This document shows positions 11,399 through 19,843 of a DNA stretch of 46,673 nucleotides, in pieces. How positions within the stretch are numbered: the first letter of the stretch is position 1; each line of letters opens with the position of its first letter. Made by a program: the position numbers and the translations under genes. Below the pieces are notes generated by a model. The model was not told the DNA's origin. It did no database searches and saw only the letters and a list, made by a program, of their open reading frames with translations. This DNA is from Vulcanimicrobiota bacterium (lineage in GTDB: Bacteria > Vulcanimicrobiota > Vulcanimicrobiia > Eremiobacterales > Eremiobacteraceae), in assembly GCA_019235715.1 (NCBI GenBank), contig JAFAKE010000095.1, positions 1-46,673 of the forward strand. The letters are read 5' to 3'.

Positions 11399-12415
11399 TC
11401 AGTTGAGATATCCGTGGCCGCGATACCATGCGACGGCCCGTGCGAGCGCGGCCCGCACGGACGTCGGGTGAAAACCGAGCTCGTCGCGCGCCTTCGCGCA
11501 CTCGACGTGCATGCGCAGGCGAGACATGCGCACGCCCTCCAGCGGCACCATCGGCTCCGCCGCTGTCAAAAGTCGGCAGCGTGCTTCATCGGCGTACGCG
11601 AGTGCGATCGCGACGCCGTACGGAATCGTCCAACGCGGTACCGGCCGCGCGGTCGCTTCGCCGAGAGCCCGCCACAGCTCGTCGTAGCTGAGGTTCTCAC
11701 CGCCGATCAAATACCGTTCGCGTGCCCGGCCGCGCTGGAGTCCCGCCACGTGCGCTGCGGCGACATCTTCGACCGCCACAAGATTGAGGCCGCCGGTCGC
11801 CGGCGGCCGCGCGAAAATGCGGCCGCGCGCGAAATCCACGACGAGACGTCCGGTCGGCGTCGGCTTGGCGTCGCGTGGACCGACCGGCGTCGTCGGCAGC
11901 ACGAGCACGGTTTCGACACGCGCAGCGCCCGCGATGCGCTCTTGCAAGATCTTCGAGCGATGATACGCCGAATGATGTTCCTCCGGCGCGCGATCCGCTT
12001 CGGTCGCAAGATGCCCGTTGCGCGCCGGTCCGACCGTCGCCGAGCTTGACGTCACCACTGCGCGCTCGACGCCGGCGACGTAGGCGGCATCGAGCAGCGA
12101 AGCCGTGCCCGCGACGTTGACGCGCTCGATGTCGGCGCGCAAGCGCGGCGCGAACGAATACAGCGCCGCGCAATGCACGAGGTAACGGCAGCCGTCAAGT
12201 GCGCGCGCGAGCTCGCCCGAACGCGTGAGATCGCCCTCGACGATCTCGACGCCGCTCGGGACGACGTCCGGTCGCCGCCCACGCTCCTGCGTTGCGCCGT
12301 TGTGACGCACGAGCGCGCGCACGCGATAACCGGCGCGCAGCAGGGCGTCCGCCACGTGGCTGCCGACAAATCCGCTTGCGCCCGTTAGGAAGACGTAGTC
12401 GCTACTTGAGGACAG
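11399..12415 (-). CDS. hpnA: Hopanoid-associated sugar epimerase HpnA (possible CTG start)
   Basis: An extended short-chain dehydrogenase/reductase of the NAD-dependent epimerase type, found in hopanoid clusters with an unproven role in side-chain sugar processing. The Rossmann motif TGASGFVG is near the N-terminus, VTSSSATVG holds the catalytic serine region, and SAYHRSK holds the YxxxK pair. The first canonical in-frame start, GTG 12355, would remove the Rossmann glycines, and an in-frame stop lies just upstream in hpnH. The only usable near-start codon is CTG at 12415, inside the end of hpnH, giving 338 residues, a normal HpnA length. The start is inferred; the family call is strong. Confidence 0.85.
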   Translation of the reverse strand: MSSSSDYVFLTGASGFVGSHVADALLRAGYRVRALVRHNGATQERGRRPDVVPSGVEIVEGDLTRSGELARALDGCRYLVHCAALYSFAPRLRADIERVNVAGTASLLDAAYVAGVERAVVTSSSATVGPARNGHLATEADRAPEEHHSAYHRSKILQERIAGAARVETVLVLPTTPVGPRDAKPTPTGRLVVDFARGRIFARPPATGGLNLVAVEDVAAAHVAGLQRGRARERYLIGGENLSYDELWRALGEATARPVPRWTIPYGVAIALAYADEARCRLLTAAEPMVPLEGVRMSRLRMHVECAKARDELGFHPTSVRAALARAVAWYRGHGYLN

Positions 12416-13409
12416 CGGCCCGGACCATCTCTTTCAGCGAGCCCATCGTCGCCTCGACGGCCGTTGGTTCGTAGCCGCAATGCGCCATGCAATTCTCGCA
12501 CTTGGCGTGACGGCCGCGCCCGTACAATTCCCACTGCGTGTCTTCGACCAGCTCTTTATACGATTTCGCGTATGGCGCATCCGACATGAGGTAGCACGGA
12601 CGCTGCCAGCCCAGCACCGAATATGAGGGGATGCCCCACGCGGTGCACGAGAAATCGCGTTTCCCTTCAAGAAAATCCAAATAGAGCGGGCTGTGGTTGA
12701 GGCGCCACTTGCCGCGCCGTCCGCCGCGAAACGCTTCGCGGAAGATCGCGCGCGTACGCTCAACCCCGAGGAAATGCTCTTGGTCAGGCGCCTTCTCATA
12801 CGCAAAGCCGGGCGCGATCTGCATCATGTCGACGCCGAGCTCGTCGTTGAGAAAATCGAGCACGCCGCGGATGCTGTTCGCGTCGTCCTGGCCGAAGAAC
12901 GTCGAATTGGTGGTCACGCGGAAGCCGCGTTGCTTCGCCTCGCGCACGGCGGCGACCGCTTGATCGAAGATGCCGTCGCGGCACACCGACTCGTCGTGGC
13001 GCTCGCGCAAGCCGTCGATGTGCACCGACCACGCGAAATAGGTCGACGGCTTGAATTGATCGAGCTTGCGGCGCATCATGATCGCGTTCGTGCAGAGGTA
13101 GACGAAGCGTTTGCGCTCGATGATCGCCGCTGCGATCTCGCCGATCTCCTTATGGATGAGCGGTTCGCCGCCGGCGATCGAGACGATCGGCGCGCCGCAT
13201 TCCTCGACCGCGTCGATGCATTGCTGCACGCTGAGCCGGCGCGCGAGCACTTCATCGTTGTGCTGGATCTTGCCGCAGCCCGCGCACGCCAGGTTGCACT
13301 GATACAGCGGCTCGAGCTGCAAGACAAGCGGATACTTCTTGCGCCCGCGCATGCGCTGGCGCATCAAGTACGAGAAAACGGCTAATTTCTGCCGGAGCGG
13401 TACGCTCAT
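12402..13409 (-). CDS. hpnH: Adenosyl-hopene transferase HpnH (radical SAM)
   Basis: Joins a 5'-deoxyadenosyl radical to diploptene to make adenosylhopane, the first committed step of extended (C35) hopanoids. The radical SAM cluster motif CxxxCxxC is Cys38/Cys42/Cys45 (CNLACAGC). Further sites are IAGGEPLIH, and a C-terminal cysteine-rich stretch CENCMAHCGYEP typical of HpnH. The 335-residue length is normal. The ATG overlaps the shc stop (ATGA), so the two are translationally coupled. Its presence shows that the host is equipped to make side-chain hopanoids and not only diploptene. Confidence 0.95.
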   Translation of the reverse strand: MSVPLRQKLAVFSYLMRQRMRGRKKYPLVLQLEPLYQCNLACAGCGKIQHNDEVLARRLSVQQCIDAVEECGAPIVSIAGGEPLIHKEIGEIAAAIIERKRFVYLCTNAIMMRRKLDQFKPSTYFAWSVHIDGLRERHDESVCRDGIFDQAVAAVREAKQRGFRVTTNSTFFGQDDANSIRGVLDFLNDELGVDMMQIAPGFAYEKAPDQEHFLGVERTRAIFREAFRGGRRGKWRLNHSPLYLDFLEGKRDFSCTAWGIPSYSVLGWQRPCYLMSDAPYAKSYKELVEDTQWELYGRGRHAKCENCMAHCGYEPTAVEATMGSLKEMVRAAVLK

Positions 13410-15286
13410 GCGGTCTCCCGCGCGGTCAGATCGCCCACGTGCCGTCCGCGCATCTCAAGCTCGCGCTGCCGGTCCAGCGCCAGCGCCATCACAGGGAACA
13501 AGTGTCTGTACATATGATAGTTGATGTAGAAGTCCCTCGGAAATCCAGTGCCGGTGTGTTCGGGCTCTGGCCACGTGCCGCCGCTTTGCCGTTCGCGCAG
13601 ATAGTCGAGGCCGCGCGCGCACGCCGGATGGTCTTCAAAGCCGGCGCGCTGTAGGCCCATCACTGCCCAGGCCGTCTGCGACGCCGTGCTGCGTCCGATG
13701 CCGGCGAACGACGGGTCGACGTACGAGTGACAGGTCTCGCCCCAGCCGCCATCGCGGTTCTGGACGCCGGTGAGCCAGTGCGCCCCGCGCAAGGTCATCG
13801 CCTGACCCGCGTTGACCGCAGCGAGTCCCCAGATCGCGCACCACGTGCCATACACGTAATTGACACCCCAGCGGCCGAACCAGGAGCCGTCCGGACGCTG
13901 CGTGCGCTGCAGATATGCAAGGCCGCTGCGCACGTCGCGATCGCGTTCGCCGCGATCGAGCGCGCCAAGCATCTCGATGACGTGCGCGGTGACGTCTTCG
14001 GACGGAGGATCGATCATCGCGCCGAAATCCGCGAATGGGATGCGATAGGCGAGCTCGTTGGTGTTGTCGCGGTCGAACGCGGCCCAGCCTCCGTTGCTCG
14101 AGCGCATCGCGAGCGTCCAGCGCACGGCTTTATCGACAGCGGCGCGGACGACGTCCGGTTCGCCGCCTTCGAGCAGCGCGAGCACGACGACCGCCGTGTC
14201 GTCGACATCGGGATAGATGTCGTTGTCGAATTCAAACGCCCACCCGCCGCACTCGTCGAGCGCGCAGCGCACCTGCCAATCGCCCCCGCAGACGATCTGC
14301 TCGTCGAGCAGCCAGCGGATCGCCTTGCGCAACGCCGGATCTTCGCGCGGCACGCCCGCCATGCGCAACGCGCGCACGGCCCACGCCGTATCCCACACCG
14401 GCGACATGCACGCGGAGAAACGCCAGCCATCCGCATCGTCGACCGCAAATCTGTTCATGCCTTCGAGCCCCTTGCGCATCACCGGATGATCGAGGCCCAT
14501 GCCTTCAAGACTGAGCGCGATGAGTGAATAGACCCACGGCGGCTGTATGCCGCCCCAGCTGCCGTCGGCTTCTTGGCGTTCGATGATCCAGCGCGTCATG
14601 TGGCGGCGTGCGATGCTGCGTCCAGGCTTGACCGGAAGGCGCTCGTACGTCTTGAGCAATGCATCGAGCCACCAGAAGACGCCATTCCCGGGCACGCGTG
14701 CCATGCGCGCCTCGCTGCCGTTGACGATGATCTCGCTGAGCGAAACGCCGAGGTCGCGCACCGGGCGGCGCGCGATGACGATGGTGAGCGGCGCGATCGT
14801 GCCCCGCGCCCAGCAGGAGAAGCTGTAAAGATTGAACGGCACGCGCGACGGCAGAAATACGATCTCGGGCGGCATGGTCGGGATGCCAGACCATGGATAG
14901 ATGCCGAAAAGCGCGAGCCAGATCTTGGTGAACACGCGCGCTTCGGCGGCCCCGCCGAGCCGGCGGATGACGTCGAGCGCCTTCACCATCGGCGCGCTTT
15001 CGGGTGCGACGCCGAGCACCTTGAGCGCGGCGTACGTCTCGATCGTCGTGCTCAGGTCGGCCGGACCATCGTGATAGAGCGCCCAGGATCCGTCCTCACG
15101 CTGATAGCGCATGAAATGGGCGATCGCGCCGTCGCGAATCGCATCGAGCGGCAGCCCGAGAAAGCGCAGCAGCAGCACGTGCTCGGCGGTCATCGTCACG
15201 TTGGTCTCAAGCTCGCCGGTCCACCAGCCGTCAGGATGCTGATTTTCCAGCAGCCAGTCGATCCCGCGTTGTAGCGCGTCAGGCAA
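13406..15286 (-). CDS. shc: Squalene-hopene cyclase
   Basis: Cyclises squalene to hopene/hopanol at the membrane. The protonating DxDD motif is D360-V-D-D363, and many QW repeats of the form GGWG/DGSWFGRWG are present throughout (for example EDGSWALY, EADGSWGG, RDGGWGE). The length of 626 residues fits the family. The TTG start at 15286 overlaps the hpnE stop by eight bases; the first residues (ALQRGIDWLLENQHPDGWW) form a complete N-terminus, so TTG is supported. It is the key enzyme linking hpnCDE upstream to hpnHAG downstream. Confidence 0.97.
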   Translation of the reverse strand: MPDALQRGIDWLLENQHPDGWWTGELETNVTMTAEHVLLLRFLGLPLDAIRDGAIAHFMRYQREDGSWALYHDGPADLSTTIETYAALKVLGVAPESAPMVKALDVIRRLGGAAEARVFTKIWLALFGIYPWSGIPTMPPEIVFLPSRVPFNLYSFSCWARGTIAPLTIVIARRPVRDLGVSLSEIIVNGSEARMARVPGNGVFWWLDALLKTYERLPVKPGRSIARRHMTRWIIERQEADGSWGGIQPPWVYSLIALSLEGMGLDHPVMRKGLEGMNRFAVDDADGWRFSACMSPVWDTAWAVRALRMAGVPREDPALRKAIRWLLDEQIVCGGDWQVRCALDECGGWAFEFDNDIYPDVDDTAVVVLALLEGGEPDVVRAAVDKAVRWTLAMRSSNGGWAAFDRDNTNELAYRIPFADFGAMIDPPSEDVTAHVIEMLGALDRGERDRDVRSGLAYLQRTQRPDGSWFGRWGVNYVYGTWCAIWGLAAVNAGQAMTLRGAHWLTGVQNRDGGWGETCHSYVDPSFAGIGRSTASQTAWAVMGLQRAGFEDHPACARGLDYLRERQSGGTWPEPEHTGTGFPRDFYINYHMYRHLFPVMALALDRQRELEMRGRHVGDLTARETA

Positions 15287-16568
15287 CGCTCGATTCTCCT
15301 TGCGTGACGATCGCCGCAGCCGCAGAGCGCCCGCTGATCACCGCGGATTCCATTGTGTCAGGCCAGCCGGTATTCGTCCATGAACCCGCGACCACGACAT
15401 TGTCCAGCGCCGTGCGTGCGCCTGGTCGCGTGGTGCCGGCGCGTGCCATGAACGTCGCGGCCGGCGTGCGCGTCGCCGCGCCGTCTTCGAGCGAAGCGTC
15501 GAGCAGGCCCGGGAGCAGCGCTCGCGCCTCGCTCCAGCACAGATCGATCAGCTCGCGGCTCGGCTTGCCGACGTATTCCTCCGCAGCGCTCATGCTGGCG
15601 CACAAGTAGCCGGGCGCTTTTTCAAAGATCCATTGGATCGGCGAGTCGAGCAGCGCAGCGAAATCAAAGCCGAGCGACCCGCGATCGTGCCATAAGTGGA
15701 CGTCGACGATGGGCAGCGAGTCGTATTGATCGAGCGCCGACAAGCCTGCGCGCGCCGGGTCGCCGAGCAGCTGCGCCAGTTGCGGTGGCGGCAGCGCCAG
15801 TACGACGGCGTCGAACTGCGGGCGCTCGCCGCCATCGAGCTCAAGCGCGAGCGCGCGATCGCCGCGCGCCGACAGCGCGAGCCCCGTGACCGGCGTTTCC
15901 AAGCGCACAAAATCCAAACGCGCGGCCGCGGCAGCCGCGATGTGCGCCAACGGCACGGTCGAATAACCGAAACGCGCTGCGCCCGCGTTCGCGAGAAACG
16001 CGGTACTCATGACAAACCCGGCATCGGCTGCGCTCATGCGGTCGAGCGGCGCATTCAGTGCCGGCACGAAAAACGGCCGCCAGAACGCGCGCAGCGCCTG
16101 TTCGTCTTGCCCGCGCTGCGCGAGCCAGTCGCCGAAAGAACTGCTGGAGCGTTGCGCGCTGGCCGCTCCAGCTAAAGCGCGCGCGACGCGCATCTTCGAG
16201 TTCCACCCGAGATGACGATAGCCCGCGAACGACGCGATCATGTGCAGCGGAGCCGGAAGCCGCCCCGCGCGCAGCCGGCTGATGACGCCGCTACGCGAGA
16301 TGACGACCGCTTCAAATCGCTCTTGCAGATGGAGATGCGTTCCCATGCCGACGCGTTCGACAAAATCGATGAACTCGGTGCAGCAGCCCAAAAAGACGTG
16401 CTGCCCATTGTCGACTTCGTGTCCGCCGGCGACGAACGATGTCGCACGCCCGCCGAGCAGCCGGCTGCGCTCGTACAGCGTGACCTCGCAACCTGCGTCG
16501 TGCAGGTCGAGCCCCGCAGCGAGGCCTGCAAGGCCCGCGCCGACGACCGCTACCCTGCGCGCAGCCAT
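15279..16568 (-). CDS. hpnE: Hydroxysqualene dehydroxylase HpnE
   Basis: A FAD-dependent amine-oxidase-fold enzyme that reduces hydroxysqualene to squalene, the last step of the three-enzyme HpnCDE squalene route. The dinucleotide-binding motif GAGLAG is at residues 10-15, followed by LYERSRLLGGRATSF and DNGQHVFLGC, both typical of HpnE. The C-terminal FAD site appears as VVAGSWTNTGWPDTMESAVISGR. Length 429 residues. The ATG overlaps the end of hpnD by 19 bases. Confidence 0.93.
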   Translation of the reverse strand: MAARRVAVVGAGLAGLAAGLDLHDAGCEVTLYERSRLLGGRATSFVAGGHEVDNGQHVFLGCCTEFIDFVERVGMGTHLHLQERFEAVVISRSGVISRLRAGRLPAPLHMIASFAGYRHLGWNSKMRVARALAGAASAQRSSSSFGDWLAQRGQDEQALRAFWRPFFVPALNAPLDRMSAADAGFVMSTAFLANAGAARFGYSTVPLAHIAAAAAARLDFVRLETPVTGLALSARGDRALALELDGGERPQFDAVVLALPPPQLAQLLGDPARAGLSALDQYDSLPIVDVHLWHDRGSLGFDFAALLDSPIQWIFEKAPGYLCASMSAAEEYVGKPSRELIDLCWSEARALLPGLLDASLEDGAATRTPAATFMARAGTTRPGARTALDNVVVAGSWTNTGWPDTMESAVISGRSAAAAIVTQGESSVA

Positions 16569-17407
16569 GACTCAAGCACGACGCGCAGCTTTTCGATGCG
16601 TGACAGAGACGCGCGTGCGCGCAACGGGAGCTCCGGGTCGCGTTCGATTTTTCCGAGGATGCTGAAGTAGATGCCGGCCATCGTCTGCACGCACACCGCT
16701 GCGCGCCGCGGTATGTAGTCGGTGACGAGCAGCCCGCGTGCGAAAAGCGCACGCGCGCGCTGCGTCTCGAACTCGACGAGTGCGCGCCAGTTCGCGCTCG
16801 GGCGTCCTTCGAGCAGATAGCGCTCGGTGACGCCGAAGCGCTCGAGATCCTCGGCCGGCAGATAGATGCGCCCGAGCTGCGCGTCTTCGCGCACGTCGCG
16901 CAAGATGTTCGTCAGCTGCAGCGCAAGTCCCAATTCATCGGCGTGATCGAGCGCCGCCGGGTCGCTAAATCCGAAGATGCGCACGCACATGCGGCCGACG
17001 ACAGACGCGACGAGGCGGCAATACGTCTGCAGCTCGGCCCACGTCGCATAGCGGGCGCGGTACGAATCCATGTCGACGCCGTCGACCAGCGCGAGCAGCT
17101 CTTGCTCGGGAATGCCGTAGCGCGTCATCGCGTGCGCCAACACGTGCATGACCGGATCGGTGAACTCGCCGCGCGCGCAGGCGCGCACGCGTTCGCGCTG
17201 CGCCTCGAGCCGCTGCGCCAAACCCGAACGGCCGGGCGTGTCCGCCTCGTCGTCGACTTGACGCGCGAAATCGTACAGCGCGTAGATCGCGACGCGCTGA
17301 TCGCGTTCGAGCGAGATGAAGCCCCAATAGAAGTTCTTGGCCTCGCGCGAAGCCATGCGCTGGCAATAGCGCTCGGACTCGCGCAGCGTCAGCGCGGCGG
17401 CTGCCAT
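16550..17407 (-). CDS. hpnD: Presqualene diphosphate synthase HpnD
   Basis: Condenses two farnesyl diphosphates to presqualene diphosphate. A squalene/phytoene synthase-fold protein of 285 residues, with aspartate-rich motif 1 (YDFARQVDDEAD) and motif 2 (NILRDVREDAQLGRIYLP). The frame is open further upstream, to 17572, but that part runs antiparallel to no domain and overlaps hpnC; ATG 17407, one base after the hpnC stop, gives the normal N-terminus (SERYCQRMASREAKNFYWGF). Assigned as HpnD and not HpnC by similarity of motif 1 and by gene order. Confidence 0.92.
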   Translation of the reverse strand: MAAAALTLRESERYCQRMASREAKNFYWGFISLERDQRVAIYALYDFARQVDDEADTPGRSGLAQRLEAQRERVRACARGEFTDPVMHVLAHAMTRYGIPEQELLALVDGVDMDSYRARYATWAELQTYCRLVASVVGRMCVRIFGFSDPAALDHADELGLALQLTNILRDVREDAQLGRIYLPAEDLERFGVTERYLLEGRPSANWRALVEFETQRARALFARGLLVTDYIPRRAAVCVQTMAGIYFSILGKIERDPELPLRARASLSRIEKLRVVLESWLRAG

Positions 17408-17408
17408 G

Positions 17409-18260
17409 TCAGGCGGTTTCGGCGCGGCGCATATGCTGATCGCCACGGCGCGCGAGCCGCAGCAGCGCGCCGCCGAGCGTCTTTGCTTTGCCGGCGGCCG
17501 AGACCGCAGGGCGCTGCACGTCGGTGTGATATCCGCAGCGCTCAATCGCGGCGATGATGGCAAGGCCGCCAAGGCGATACAATGCCAGCTGGAAGCGCAA
17601 CGCCGGCGGAGCCATCGCTTCGAGGTCGTAGCCCGACGCGAGCAGGGTGCGCGCGCGCTCGCAATGCGCCTTGACGGCGCCGGCGATGCCGTCGCGAGAC
17701 ACCTCCGGCGCGAGCAGATAGCAACGTCCTTTGCCGCGGTCGACGCTCACGTCTTGCGCGAAATTCGCCAGCTGCAGACCGATGCAGACATCGTCCGAAA
17801 GCTGTTCCGCGTCCGCGCCGCCGATGCCGAACACTTTGAGGACCATGCGGCCGACCGGTGCGGCGGAGTGCTCGCAGTACGAGTGCAGCTCGGCCATGCT
17901 GTCGTAGTGATCGACTCGCTGGTCCTGGACGTTGGCCGCGATCAGATCGAGGAACGGCGCGGCCGGCATGTGCAGGCGCTCGACCGTTTCCTGCAATGCG
18001 ACCAGCACCGGGTGCACCGGCATACGGCCTTCGAACAGCGCCACGACCTCATCGCGCCAACGTTCGAGTCGCGTGAGCGCCGCATCGCCGCTCTCGTCTC
18101 CGAAATCGTCCGTCGAGCGGCAGAACGCGTAAATGCGCCGCAAGTCGCGACGGACGAGCGGATGCGCAAAACGCGAGGCGACGATGAAATTCTCGTAGTG
18201 GCCGCTGGCCATGCGCGCGCAGTACGCGTCGGCGGCGCTGCGTTCAAACGATTCGCTCAC
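17409..18260 (-). CDS. hpnC: Hydroxysqualene synthase HpnC
   Basis: Converts presqualene diphosphate to hydroxysqualene. A second squalene-synthase-fold protein (283 residues) with motif 1 in YAFCRSTDDFGDE and motif 2 in QLANFAQDVSVDRGKGRCYL; HYENF near the N-terminus is typical of HpnC. The GTG at 18260 overlaps the upstream stop codon (GTGA), making it the natural coupled start; the frame extends upstream without family sequence. With HpnD and HpnE it replaces the single squalene synthase used by eukaryotes and some bacteria. Confidence 0.92.
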   Translation of the reverse strand: MSESFERSAADAYCARMASGHYENFIVASRFAHPLVRRDLRRIYAFCRSTDDFGDESGDAALTRLERWRDEVVALFEGRMPVHPVLVALQETVERLHMPAAPFLDLIAANVQDQRVDHYDSMAELHSYCEHSAAPVGRMVLKVFGIGGADAEQLSDDVCIGLQLANFAQDVSVDRGKGRCYLLAPEVSRDGIAGAVKAHCERARTLLASGYDLEAMAPPALRFQLALYRLGGLAIIAAIERCGYHTDVQRPAVSAAGKAKTLGGALLRLARRGDQHMRRAETA

Positions 18261-19843
18261 GCACCGATGACCTGCACGACGACGTCGCGCTCGCGGCTCG
18301 AGCATAGCTCGATCAGGAAGATGCGCTGCCAGCGCCCGAGCGCGATCACGCCTTCAACGACCGGCAGCGTCTCGCTCGAGGACAGCAGCAGGTGGCGGCA
18401 ATGCGAGTGGCCGTTGACGGGTTCGTCGGGCGCGACGCCGACGCGCCGTGGGATGTCGTCGTGCTCGTAGGCGCCATTGCCGGCCGGCGCGACCCGTTCG
18501 AGGAAGCGCTCGAAATCGCCGAGCAGCAATTCTTCGTTCTCGTTGATGCGAATAGCGGCCGTGGTGTGCGTGGAATAGACATGCACGAGCCCGTTGCGCA
18601 CACCCGAACGCTTCACGGCTGCCGCCACGTCTTCGGTGATGTCGTGGAACTTGCTCGCACCCTCGGTGCGATAGTGAAGCCGCTCGCTGCGCAGCGCGGC
18701 GTCGCCGTCGTCGCGGCGCCGGCAGCGCGGCGTTGCGCGCAAGTGCGCGAGCGTTTTGGCGCCGACGCCGAACATCGCGATGCGCAAGACCTCTATCCAC
18801 TCGCGCGCCAAGTCTGCAGCCGCCTGTTCGCCTGCGGCAGCCGCGCGCAAGAACGGCCCGGCGATGCCGACGAGGTCCGCGCCCAGCGCGATCGCCTTTG
18901 CGATGTCGATGCCGTCGCGGATGCCGCCGCTCGCGAAGATGTGTTTGTCGGGCGCGACGCGGCGCGCATCGCGCAGGCACTCCGCGGTCGAGATGCCCCA
19001 ACCCGCAAAAGAGGCGGCGACGCGATTGCGCCACGCGGCCTCGATGCGGTGGCGCTCGACTTCGCTCCAGCTGGTGCCGCCCGCGCCGGCGACGTCAATC
19101 GCGCTGACGCCGGCGCTGAAAAGCTGTTCGACGACGTCGGAAGCGATGCCCCAGCCGACTTCCTTGACGATGACGGGACGCTCGAGGCGCGCGCACACCT
19201 CTGCGATGCGTCCGAGCAGACCGTCGAAACATGTGTCGCCGTCCGGTTGCAGCGCTTCTTGCAGTGCGTTGAGATGCAGCACGAGCGCATCGGCGGACAG
19301 CATGTCTACCAGACGTCTGCATTCTTCGACGCCGCAGCCGCGATTGAGCTGCACGGCGCCGAGATTCGCGAACAGCAATGCGTCAGGCGCAAGCGGGCGC
19401 ACGTTGAATGTATCAAGCAGCTCCGGATGTTCGAGCAATACTCTGCCCGATCCGAGGCCCATCGCCAGGCCGGCACCCTGCACGACGCGCGCAAGCGTGC
19501 GGTTGATCTCGCGCGCTTCGCTGGTGCCGCCCGTCATGCACGAGATCAAGATCGGCGCTGCGAGGCGGCGTCCGAACAACTCCGTGGACGTTTCGATGGC
19601 GTCGAGGTCGACCTCCGGCAGCGCGCAATGCACGAAGCGATACGCGTCAAAGCCGTTGTCGATGCCTTTGCTCGCGACATCGTCTTCGATGTTGATCCGG
19701 ATGTGATCGGCCTTTCTGGACGCGGTGCCGCCATCGACCGGCGCAAGGCTGCCGTTTCCAGTGCGCGCGCGGCGATTGACAAAAGCAGATCCTATTGACG
19801 CGAACGTGCTTACCGCCTTGTTATCGAACGCGTTTTGCCACAT
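18257..19843 (-). CDS. fni: Type 2 isopentenyl-diphosphate isomerase fused to a YjbQ (UPF0047) domain
   Basis: Residues ~43-375 are a type 2 (FMN-dependent) IPP isomerase: RKADHIRIN, the APILISCMTGGT loop, LHLNALQEALQPDGD, VKEVGWGI, DVAGAGGTSW and a C-terminal FMN-phosphate loop (FASGGIRDGIDIAKAIALGADLVG). It interconverts IPP and DMAPP. Residues ~386-528 form a complete YjbQ domain (FHDIT, HTTAAIRINENE, GNGAYEHDD, GHSHCRHL, LGRWQRIFLIELC), a family with weak reported thiamine-phosphate-synthase activity and no settled role. Both domains are in one frame with no stop and no ATG/GTG/TTG at the junction. ATG 19843 was chosen because GAGG lies nine bases upstream; it overlaps the preceding gene by 23 bases. 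Length 528, against ~340 for the isomerase alone. Confidence 0.88.
   Translation of the reverse strand: MWQNAFDNKAVSTFASIGSAFVNRRARTGNGSLAPVDGGTASRKADHIRINIEDDVASKGIDNGFDAYRFVHCALPEVDLDAIETSTELFGRRLAAPILISCMTGGTSEAREINRTLARVVQGAGLAMGLGSGRVLLEHPELLDTFNVRPLAPDALLFANLGAVQLNRGCGVEECRRLVDMLSADALVLHLNALQEALQPDGDTCFDGLLGRIAEVCARLERPVIVKEVGWGIASDVVEQLFSAGVSAIDVAGAGGTSWSEVERHRIEAAWRNRVAASFAGWGISTAECLRDARRVAPDKHIFASGGIRDGIDIAKAIALGADLVGIAGPFLRAAAAGEQAAADLAREWIEVLRIAMFGVGAKTLAHLRATPRCRRRDDGDAALRSERLHYRTEGASKFHDITEDVAAAVKRSGVRNGLVHVYSTHTTAAIRINENEELLLGDFERFLERVAPAGNGAYEHDDIPRRVGVAPDEPVNGHSHCRHLLLSSSETLPVVEGVIALGRWQRIFLIELCSSRERDVVVQVIGA

Noticed and set aside
18392-19798. Long antisense open frame opposite the isomerase-YjbQ gene
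   Set aside because: It is Arg/Asp/Ala-rich with no domain, and high-GC codon bias often opens antisense frames; the minus-strand frame has clear enzyme motifs.
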